Of a DNA stretch of 13,616 nucleotides, positions 1 to 5,371 are shown one piece after another. Positions within the stretch are counted from its first letter, which is position 1. Each line of letters starts with the position of its first letter. The notes beneath the pieces were generated by a model. That model had not been told where the DNA came from. It searched no databases and was given only the letters and a program-made list of their open reading frames with translations. The position numbers and the translations under genes were made by a program. This DNA comes from Hyphomicrobiales bacterium (GTDB taxonomy: Bacteria; Pseudomonadota; Alphaproteobacteria; Rhizobiales; S144-35): assembly GCA_015494185.1 (NCBI GenBank), contig WGBT01000055.1, forward strand, positions 1 to 13,616. The letters run 5' to 3'.

Positions 1-2
1 AT

Positions 3-878
3 GGCGGGGCGCTGTTTTGGAAGATCGAAAAAGACGGCCTGCCCCCTTCCTGGCTGTTTGGCACCATTCATCTCAATGATAAGCGTCTGGTGGCGCTGCC
101 CCAGCCGGTTCGTGCAGCGATTGCTTCGAGCAAGATCGTGGCCCTTGAAAGTGATACGGTGCTCGACAAGGCGAAAATCCAAGCGGAGATGGTCAAAAAC
201 CTCCACTACATCAGCTTTCGCGATGGAACCACACTGTCTTCGCACCTGTCGGCCGAAGAACGCGCGGCATTACAAAAACTGCTTTCGGCGCGCGGTCTGT
301 CTTTCGCCCAGTTCAATGGCTTAAAACCCTGGTTCGTGATGACCAGCCTGGCCCTGCCCCCTTGTGAAATGCTGGCGATGGCCACAGGCGGCGATGTGGT
401 CGATCAGGTCGTTGCCCGGCTCGGTCAAAAGGCAGGGGCGAAGATCATCGGTCTTGAAACCACGGCGGAGCAATTCGCCGCCTTTGATAGTCTCGGCATC
501 CCGGACCAGAAACAGCTTTTGATGTTGACCGTGCGCAGCGCTCCTGTTGCCGAAGATCAGAACGAGACCATGAAGTTGCTCTATCTGCAAGAGCGAACCG
601 GGGCGCTGTGGGCCTTGTCGGATTACTTGGCCGACAAATTCGGCAGCGGTGACAAGGGGCCGATTAAGGCTTTCAAACGGGCGCTCGTCAGTAAACGTAA
701 TGAGGTGATGGCCAAACGGGCCGCGCCCTTTTTGACGAAGGGGGGAATTTTCATCGCGGTCGGTGCTTTGCATTTGCCCGGTAAGACCGGCCTTGTGGCT
801 TTGTTCGAGAAACAGGGCTATCGGTTGACACCCGTAAAATGGCGCCCCCGTCCTGCTGTTGATGTGGAAAGCCCTTAG
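3..878 (+). CDS. TraB/GumN family protein, 5'-truncated by window edge
   Basis: The reading frame is open from the first complete codon, so the start lies before the window. About 291 residues are visible. The family (TraB/GumN/PrgY, related to the Tiki metalloproteases) is recognised by two GxxH motifs. The first, in 'LFGTIHLND', is at visible residues 18-26. The second, in 'VGALHLPGKTGLVALFEKQG', is near the C-terminus. The usual 'LWKIEKDG'-type strand precedes the first motif. Family members are normally about 290-350 aa with a signal peptide, so probably only the signal peptide and a few residues are missing. The paired His motifs suggest a metal-dependent hydrolase-like fold in the cell envelope, but the substrate is unknown. 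An ATG at 90 is in frame, but starting there would remove the first GxxH, so it is not the true start. The TAG stop overlaps the TTAG flank of the adjacent MITE-like element. Confidence 0.87.
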   Translation, partial: GGALFWKIEKDGLPPSWLFGTIHLNDKRLVALPQPVRAAIASSKIVALESDTVLDKAKIQAEMVKNLHYISFRDGTTLSSHLSAEERAALQKLLSARGLSFAQFNGLKPWFVMTSLALPPCEMLAMATGGDVVDQVVARLGQKAGAKIIGLETTAEQFAAFDSLGIPDQKQLLMLTVRSAPVAEDQNETMKLLYLQERTGALWALSDYLADKFGSGDKGPIKAFKRALVSKRNEVMAKRAAPFLTKGGIFIAVGALHLPGKTGLVALFEKQGYRLTPVKWRPRPAVDVESP

Positions 879-1107
879 GCTCAGGACCCATAAATTGCGC
901 GGCGCCAGTCTGACGCAAAATCATGAAATGGACAATGATTTGTCTCGCATTACCGGGATTTTGCGCCAGCCCCTTCAGGCGGCATTTTCGCTTTATCTCG
1001 CTGGTCTTTCGCCCTTGGAAATAGCTTCGGCTATTCCCTGCGGGCGAAAAAACAGCGATTTTTTGCGAAACTGCCGCTGGCATCCACGCCCTTTATGGGT
1101 CCTGAGC
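879..1107. mobile_element. MITE-like element with 16-bp terminal inverted repeats
   Basis: The ends carry an exact 16-bp inverted repeat: GCTCAGGACCCATAAA at 879-894 and its reverse complement at 1092-1107. Weaker similarity continues inward for roughly another dozen bases on each side (both sides share GCG.GG..GCCAG-like sequence). The tetranucleotide TTAG lies directly outside both ends (875-878 and 1108-1111) and reads as a target-site duplication. The 229-bp length and lack of a convincing transposase suggest a non-autonomous element. TTAG fits the YTAR target preference known for IS5-group elements, but assignment to that family is inference. A plus-strand reading frame crosses the element and runs to 1245, but I do not recognise it as a protein. 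Confidence 0.65.
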
Positions 1108-1177
1108 TTAGAGCCACAAGTCCTTCAAGGGGGAACCGGTTTTCGGACAAATCGGGCGGCAAATGCGACTCTTTTAG

Positions 1178-1208
1178 TAGATAGTAGAGCTAGTATAGAT
1201 AGTAGAGC
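1178..1208. repeat. Paired direct repeats TAGATAGTAGAGC
   Basis: The 13-mer TAGATAGTAGAGC occurs at 1178-1190 and again at 1196-1208, an offset of 18 bp. The second copy runs into the left arm of the hairpin at 1203-1244. The repeat could be a slippage product or the edge of a small mobile repeat. No function can be assigned. Confidence 0.6.
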
Positions 1209-1244
1209 GAAGCCCCGATCCCATGGGATCAGAACTTCGCTCTA
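1203..1244. terminator. Stem-loop overlapping the DUF2093 stop codon, possible bidirectional terminator
   Basis: The arms TAGAGCGAAG (1203-1212) and CTTCGCTCTA (1235-1244) pair perfectly. Inside them, after a 4x4 internal loop, is the perfect 14-bp palindrome GATCCCATGGGATC (1217-1230). The right arm contains the TAG stop of the minus-strand DUF2093 gene. The element sits between the convergent ends of the TraB/GumN and DUF2093 genes, where a shared terminator would be expected. Neither strand has a U-rich tail after the stem, so a classical intrinsic terminator is not shown. Confidence 0.45.
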
Positions 1245-1478
1245 GTGTTCAGTTCCAGCCTTGTCATGGATTTCACGATACCGCTGGAAGGCAATTTCGG
1301 CATCGAAATAGGCTTCTTGTAATTCGACCGACCAATATTTGAGCTCTTCTAGAGGAATGGCGCGGCCGGTGACCGCACACCGGACAAATTCCCCCGGGAC
1401 AAGAATTTGAAACTCGCCTGCCAAATATTTGACCTTGGCTTCTTTCCCCTGGTTCAGGGCGCCCGCAAAAATATTCAT
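1242..1478 (-). CDS. DUF2093 family protein, 78 aa
   Basis: This short protein matches the DUF2093 pattern as I remember it from alphaproteobacteria. The core is 'AKVKYLAGEFQILVPGEFV' followed by 'RCAVTGRAIPLEELKYWSVE' and a short helical tail. The function of the family is unknown. I chose the ATG at 1478 because 'AAGGA' lies about 11 bases upstream on the minus strand and because the family starts at about this point. Upstream in-frame codons would add residues that run into the inverted-repeat element. There is no signal peptide or membrane segment, so the protein is probably cytoplasmic. It lies on the same strand as the hslVU block, but 348 bp containing a large hairpin separate it from the YiiX-like gene, so it probably has its own promoter. 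The stop codon lies inside a stem-loop. Confidence 0.86.
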   Translation of the reverse strand: MNIFAGALNQGKEAKVKYLAGEFQILVPGEFVRCAVTGRAIPLEELKYWSVELQEAYFDAEIAFQRYREIHDKAGTEH

Positions 1479-1591
1479 GGCAATATTTTCCTTATATAGG
1501 TCGTCGTATGCCCGTGTTATCCGAATTGTTATCCAAATCTTGACCAGACAGACAGTGTCTAGCCTGATTGTACCTTGCAGCCTGCACCCGC

Positions 1592-1719
1592 CCTTACATT
1601 CCATGGTGAGACACTGGCATTTTCAGATGTTCTGTCAAGGACGCCTCTGGCGCCGCGAAGCGGTTGCATCCTTGACAGAACATCTGAAAATGCGAAATCG
1701 CTCACCATGGAATGTAAGG
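1592..1719. repeat. 128-bp interrupted palindrome (long inverted repeat)
   Basis: Two pairs of arms are nested around one centre. The outer arms are 19 bp: 1592-1610, ending CCATGGTGAG, and 1701-1719, starting CTCACCATGG. The inner arms are a perfect 25-bp match: 1617-1641, starting GCATTTTCAGATG, and 1669-1693, ending CATCTGAAAATGC. Unpaired segments of 6 and 7 bases separate inner and outer arms. The 27-base loop (1642-1668) contains a further small CCG-CGG hairpin. Transcribed on either strand, this would fold into a hairpin of 44 base pairs plus an internal bulge. It could be a MITE, a REP/BIME-like repeat or a processed mRNA structure. I see no clear target-site duplication. Confidence 0.8.
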
Positions 1720-1724
1720 ACGGA

Positions 1725-1754
1725 TCTGCCCCTGTTTGCCGGGGTGAGGGCAGA
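1725..1754. repeat. Short GC-rich stem-loop beside the long inverted repeat
   Basis: TCTGCCC at 1725-1731 pairs with GGGCAGA at 1748-1754 around a 16-base loop. It abuts the long palindrome on the side of the YiiX-like gene. A transcript from that gene would meet this hairpin first and then the large one, so together they may end or stabilise that mRNA. No T-run follows on either strand. Confidence 0.4.
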
Positions 1755-1826
1755 CCGCTACAGATTATATGTATGCGTAAAATGTCAAGACCAATATCAA
1801 AGCTCTTTGGTTTTCTATATACTGGT

Positions 1827-3221
1827 TCAGTCGCGGACCAGATAGCCGATCCGGTTGCCGCTTTGTTCGCGGATTTTTTCAAGAGCAGCGGCGGCTTTGG
1901 TTGGAGGCAGTGGCAAACCGGTTTTGTCGATATGGTTGACCTGTAAGCGCAGCATTTCGTCAAGCAAAACCTGTCCCGTATAATACAGCATGGCAATGGC
2001 GGCCACCGCCCGTTTGTTCATATTGGCTGGCACAATCGGCATCACCTCTTGCAGGGCCTGTTGAACCGTTGTCGGCAGCCAGCCAGAGCGCAGCCCCAGC
2101 CCGGCCATCATCTTGATGGTAAAATCCTCACGAAACCGGTAGCCATATTGTTCCATCCAGTCAAACAACCGGTCCATGATGATCTCCTGAAGCCGGGCTT
2201 TGGCGGTGGTGCGAAAATCCCGCCATTCGGCAACCAGATCAAATTGCGGTTCGATTTCCATATCGATCGGCGTAAATGTGACTTCGGCGGTCACCCCGAT
2301 ACGATTGAGGAAATTGCGGTGCTTGGGGCTGAAGCGGGTCACAAATGTGGGAAGTTTGATTTCCCCGCCGCTGGCTTCATCATAAGCCGCCCGCGCCAAT
2401 TTGGCACTGAAAAGCTGTTCATAACCTTCAAGCTGCATGGTGAAATCATAGGGAATGCGCTGCGCTTCACAACGCAAGGAATTGGTCACGCGATCATGGA
2501 TGATTCGCGCGGCCTGACGCGCCAAAGCGGTTTCCTTGTGACGCAACAGGCTGGCGCGGACCAATCCTTGGTTGAGGACTTCTTCAAGCGGTGTGATCAC
2601 CGCGCCATATTCAATCGTTGCCTCGACAACATGCAGCCGCCGTCTTAGATCAACGTAAATCACACCCAAATGTGAAAATTGGGAATCCATGCCGCCAATG
2701 CGGGCGATGGCGGCATCATTGTCGGCGCATCTGCGCATCAGCAAAATGTCACCAGCTTGAAACTGCAGCCCCCTGCCTGTATCGAATTGGGGATTGAGCA
2801 AGGTGTTGATCTTGTCGCCGGTAAATCCTTGGTAAGTCCGCTCCCCATCATTGAGGCGCTTGAAACGAATATGAAATTCCCCCAGCATCTCGGTCGTATA
2901 GCGGGTGATCTTCAATACCTCACGCAGGGCCCTTTGCCCATTGGCGGATAATTTCCACCCCTTGTGCCATGCTGGTAATTTCGAGCGCAACCGTAACCTC
3001 AGATCAAAAATAGAGCGCAAAATTTCTGGTACGGCCGTGCGCAACTCTGGCTTGTCGAAATGTTCGAAATGGATGTTGCGAAAGGTTGCGGTGATTTCTT
3101 CCAACATGGCGGTGAGCGCATGGGCGTTGGGTGGGGGCTGCTTGATATAGGCTTTCAACTCCCGAAGCGTGGCTCCGAAATTTTGCAGATCGGTGATCGG
3201 TTCCACTGTCCTGTCATACAT
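1827..3221 (-). CDS. YiiX/YebB-like permuted papain-fold (C92-type) protein, probable Cys-to-Ser variant
   Basis: The protein has 464 residues. The central region (about 150-330) resembles the YaeF/YiiX permuted NlpC/P60-papain fold: 'AGDILLMRR' at 156-164, 'SHLGVIYV' with candidate catalytic His184, 'VVEA' with acidic residue E200, and 'YDF' at 258-260. 'LFSAKLARAAY' at 270-280 occupies the place where relatives carry an LFCSK- or YCSEL-type catalytic cysteine. Here that position is Ser272. Residues 1-140 and 335-464 are mostly helical extensions not seen in short YiiX proteins. There is no signal peptide or lipobox, which suggests a cytoplasmic protein. The ATG start is preceded by a GAGGGGG tract about 8 bases upstream. 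The gene begins 61 bp after the hslU stop on the same strand and may be co-transcribed with it. The fold call is fairly secure. Enzymatic activity is uncertain. Confidence 0.8.
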   Translation of the reverse strand: MYDRTVEPITDLQNFGATLRELKAYIKQPPPNAHALTAMLEEITATFRNIHFEHFDKPELRTAVPEILRSIFDLRLRLRSKLPAWHKGWKLSANGQRALREVLKITRYTTEMLGEFHIRFKRLNDGERTYQGFTGDKINTLLNPQFDTGRGLQFQAGDILLMRRCADNDAAIARIGGMDSQFSHLGVIYVDLRRRLHVVEATIEYGAVITPLEEVLNQGLVRASLLRHKETALARQAARIIHDRVTNSLRCEAQRIPYDFTMQLEGYEQLFSAKLARAAYDEASGGEIKLPTFVTRFSPKHRNFLNRIGVTAEVTFTPIDMEIEPQFDLVAEWRDFRTTAKARLQEIIMDRLFDWMEQYGYRFREDFTIKMMAGLGLRSGWLPTTVQQALQEVMPIVPANMNKRAVAAIAMLYYTGQVLLDEMLRLQVNHIDKTGLPLPPTKAAAALEKIREQSGNRIGYLVRD

Positions 3222-3258
3222 TGCCGCCCCCCCTCGTGGCTCTTACCCACTGCAACCA

Positions 3259-3279
3259 TGACCATTGCAACCATGGTCA
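3259..3279. repeat. Small stem-loop between hslU and the YiiX-like gene
   Basis: TGACCAT (3259-3265) pairs with ATGGTCA (3273-3279) around a 7-base loop. The 10-mer TGCAACCATG also occurs twice here as a direct repeat (3251-3260 and 3266-3275). There is no T-run, so it is weak as a terminator. It could instead tune read-through or mRNA processing between the two genes. Confidence 0.35.
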
Positions 3280-3282
3280 CAA

Positions 3283-4593
3283 CTATAAGATGAATTTTGA
3301 CAGGTCGGAATTGCGGGCCAGTTCGCCGATATGTTCGCGGACATAGTGGGCGTTGACCGTAATCGTTTCCCCGCCCTTGTCAGTGGCTTCGAAACTGATT
3401 TGTTCAAGCACCTTCTCCATCACCGTCATCAACCGGCGGGCGCCGATATTTTCGACATTGGAATTGATTTCAACGGCAATTTCAGCCAGCGCGTCAATGG
3501 CATCATCGGTAAATTCCAGCGTCACGCCTTCGGTGGCCATCAGGGCCACATATTGCTTGATCAGGCTGGCCCGTGGTTCGGTGAGAATGCGGCGGAAGTC
3601 TTCCTTGGTCAAGGGCCGCAGTTCGACGCGAATCGGCAGCCGGCCTTGAAGTTCGGGCAATAAGTCGGAAGGTTTGGCGACATGAAAGGCCCCAGAGGCA
3701 ATGAACAGAATATGATCGGTCTTGACCGGCCCGTATTTGGTGCTGACCGTGGTGCCTTCGATCAAGGGCAGCAAGTCGCGCTGGACCCCCTCACGGCTGA
3801 CATCGCCACCGAGCCGTTCTGAACGGGCGCAAATCTTGTCGATCTCATCGAGAAAGACAATCCCTTCATTTTCGACAAGGGTGATGGCATCGTGAACGAT
3901 CTGATCCTCATCGATGAGCTTGTCAGATTCTTCGGCCACCAGAATTTCATAACTGTCGCGCACGGTGGTTTTGCGTGATTTGGTGCGTCCGCCGCCCAAG
4001 GCTTTGCCCAAAATGTCATTGAGATTAATCATACCGATCTGACTGCCGGGCATGCCTGGGATGTCGAAACTAGGGATCAGCGAGCTGGTATCTGTAACCT
4101 CGATTTCAATTTCCTTGTCATCGAGCTCGCCAGCGCGCAGGCGTTCACGAAAGCTTTTGCGGGTGGCTTCAGAGGCATTGGCCCCCACCAGCGCATCAAG
4201 AACGCGTTCTTCAGCTTCCAGATGGGCCTTGGCCTGGACTTCTTGACGTCTGATGTCGCGGATCAACGAGATCCCGGTTTCCACCAAATCCCGGATGATC
4301 TGATCGACATCCCGGCCCACATAACCGACTTCGGTGAATTTGGTGGCCTCCACCTTGATAAAGGGGGCATTGGCCAGCTTGGCCAGCCGCCGCGAAATTT
4401 CCGTCTTGCCGACGCCGGTTGGCCCGATCATCAAAATATTTTTCGGCAAAACTTCTTCACGCAATTCATCATCCAGTTGCTGGCGCCGCCAACGATTGCG
4501 CAAGGCAATAGCGACAGCCCGTTTGGCGTCGGATTGGCCGATGATATAGCGGTCGAGTTCAGAAACGATTTCTCGCGGCGAAAAGTTTGTCAT
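3283..4593 (-). CDS. hslU: ATP-dependent protease ATPase subunit HslU
   Basis: HslU is the AAA+ unfoldase that feeds substrates into the HslV peptidase chamber in the cytoplasm. At 436 aa it is full length. Visible motifs in order: 'IIGQSDAKRAVAIALRNR' at 17-34, typical of the family; Walker A 'GPTGVGKT' at 57-64; pore loop 'GYVG' at 90-93; an intermediate (I) domain at about 110-235; Walker B 'VFLDE' at 246-250; sensor 1 region 'SGAFH' at 300-304; Arg-finger region 'GRLP' at 317-320; and sensor 2 'GARR' at 384-387. The C-terminus 'DLSKFIL' is the conserved tail that inserts into HslV and activates it. No key residue is missing. hslV lies 107 bp upstream on the same strand. The Shine-Dalgarno signal before the ATG is weak. 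Function is essentially certain. Confidence 0.98.
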   Translation of the reverse strand: MTNFSPREIVSELDRYIIGQSDAKRAVAIALRNRWRRQQLDDELREEVLPKNILMIGPTGVGKTEISRRLAKLANAPFIKVEATKFTEVGYVGRDVDQIIRDLVETGISLIRDIRRQEVQAKAHLEAEERVLDALVGANASEATRKSFRERLRAGELDDKEIEIEVTDTSSLIPSFDIPGMPGSQIGMINLNDILGKALGGGRTKSRKTTVRDSYEILVAEESDKLIDEDQIVHDAITLVENEGIVFLDEIDKICARSERLGGDVSREGVQRDLLPLIEGTTVSTKYGPVKTDHILFIASGAFHVAKPSDLLPELQGRLPIRVELRPLTKEDFRRILTEPRASLIKQYVALMATEGVTLEFTDDAIDALAEIAVEINSNVENIGARRLMTVMEKVLEQISFEATDKGGETITVNAHYVREHIGELARNSDLSKFIL

Positions 4594-4700
4594 AGGGTAT
4601 GAATTCTTGACTGTTTACTTATTGCTTATGATTTTTGAAGGTTGATGAACGAAATTTTGCATTGACAGCACTGGGGCAACACTGGCCTTGCCATCGAAGA
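4594..4700. other. hslV-hslU intergenic spacer
   Basis: This 107-bp AT-rich spacer between hslV and hslU is longer than in bacteria where the two genes nearly abut. On the minus strand it contains the hexamer CCAGTG twice, 11 bp apart. I find no reading frame, clear promoter or terminator, so the two genes are probably still co-transcribed. Confidence 0.45.
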
Positions 4701-5279
4701 CTAACCATCGAGAATTTCTAACACAATCTGGTCATTGGTATAGACACAGATTTCGGCGGCGATTTGCATCGCCCGGCGGGCAATCGCTTCGGCATCAAGA
4801 TCAAGATCATAAAGCGCCCGCGCCGCGGCCAAGGCGTAATTGCCGCCAGAGCCAATAGCAATCACATCATGTTCGGGCTCCAACACATCACCAGTTCCGG
4901 TCAATACCAATAAAGTCTCCTTGTCGGCGACGATCATCATCGCTTCAAGCCGGCGTAAATAGCGGTCGGTCCGCCAATCTTTGGCGAGTTCTACGGCTGC
5001 ACGCAAGAGCTGTGAGGGATATTGTTCAAGCTTGCTCTCCAGCCGCTCGAACAAGGTGAAGGCATCGGCCGTAGCCCCCGCAAAGCCCGCGATCACCTCG
5101 CCTTTGCCAAGTCGGCGGACTTTGCGGGCATTACCTTTCAAGACGGTATCGCCAAGGCTCACCTGTCCATCGCCGGCAATCACGATTCGGCCCTTTTTAC
5201 GCACCGCGCAGATTGTCGTTCCGCGCCAAACAGTAGCTGAAATTGTTTCGTTTGTCATCGAGTAGGCCCTGTTTTTCAT
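4701..5279 (-). CDS. hslV: ATP-dependent protease peptidase subunit HslV
   Basis: HslV is the threonine peptidase of the HslUV complex, a double hexameric ring with a proteasome beta-subunit fold. 'WRGTTICAVRKKGRIVIAGD' at 18-37 places the catalytic N-terminal threonine at Thr21 after removal of a 20-residue propeptide. 'GQVSLGDTVLKGNARKVRRL' at 38-57 and 'GFAGATADAFTLFERLE' near 65-81 are hallmark HslV segments. 'IGSGGNYALAAARAL' is also present and the protein ends in the usual 'QIVLEILDG'. The start is uncertain. The ATG at 5279 has AAAGG close upstream, while an in-frame ATG at 5258 (Met8) has AGGG 8 bases upstream. Both keep Thr21 and give a propeptide. hslU follows on the same strand, and a candidate heat-shock promoter lies just upstream. 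Confidence 0.97.
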   Translation of the reverse strand: MKNRAYSMTNETISATVWRGTTICAVRKKGRIVIAGDGQVSLGDTVLKGNARKVRRLGKGEVIAGFAGATADAFTLFERLESKLEQYPSQLLRAAVELAKDWRTDRYLRRLEAMMIVADKETLLVLTGTGDVLEPEHDVIAIGSGGNYALAAARALYDLDLDAEAIARRAMQIAAEICVYTNDQIVLEILDG

Positions 5280-5324
5280 CCGCCTTTCATTGGGGGATTG
5301 CCCCTTCTGGTGTCGTCAGCCGTC

Positions 5325-5351
5325 ATAAGCTAAGGGTGGTGTTGTCACAAG
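5325..5351 (-). promoter_or_regulatory. Candidate RpoH (sigma-32) promoter for hslVU
   Basis: On the minus strand CTTG (5351-5348) is followed by exactly 18 bases and then CTTAT (5329-5325). This fits the alphaproteobacterial RpoH consensus as I recall it, CTTG-N17/18-CYTAT. It lies 46 bp upstream of the hslV ATG at 5279, in the spacer after recJ. hslVU is a classical heat-shock operon, so the location makes sense. A transcript from here would start near 5318. Confidence 0.55.
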
Positions 5352-5371
5352 CAGGAAATAGGGGGGCGTTG

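Larger units (their letters stand above)
879..1241. other. Gene-free stretch between TraB/GumN and DUF2093 genes
   Basis: This 363-bp stretch separates two genes that converge on it. It holds the MITE-like element, then about 70 bp with no recognised feature, then a pair of 13-bp direct repeats, then most of a hairpin that extends into the DUF2093 stop codon. I see no convincing gene on either strand. Confidence 0.6.
1479..1826. other. Gene-free stretch with inverted repeats
   Basis: The stretch lies between the end of the YiiX-like gene and the start of the DUF2093 gene, both on the minus strand. It contains a direct repeat of TGTTATCC (1515-1522 and 1527-1534), a 128-bp interrupted palindrome (1592-1719) and a small hairpin (1725-1754). 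Open frames can be drawn through the palindrome on both strands, but they mirror each other because of the repeat. I do not accept them as genes. Confidence 0.6.

Noticed and set aside
859..1245. Plus-strand open frame of 128 codons after the TraB/GumN gene
   Set aside because: It spans the MITE-like element and the repeat-hairpin region, overlaps the preceding gene's end, has no ribosome-binding site and resembles no protein I know.
1559..1996. Open frames on both strands across the long palindrome
   Set aside because: They mirror each other because of the inverted repeat, overlap the YiiX-like gene's 3' end, and have no independent coding signal.
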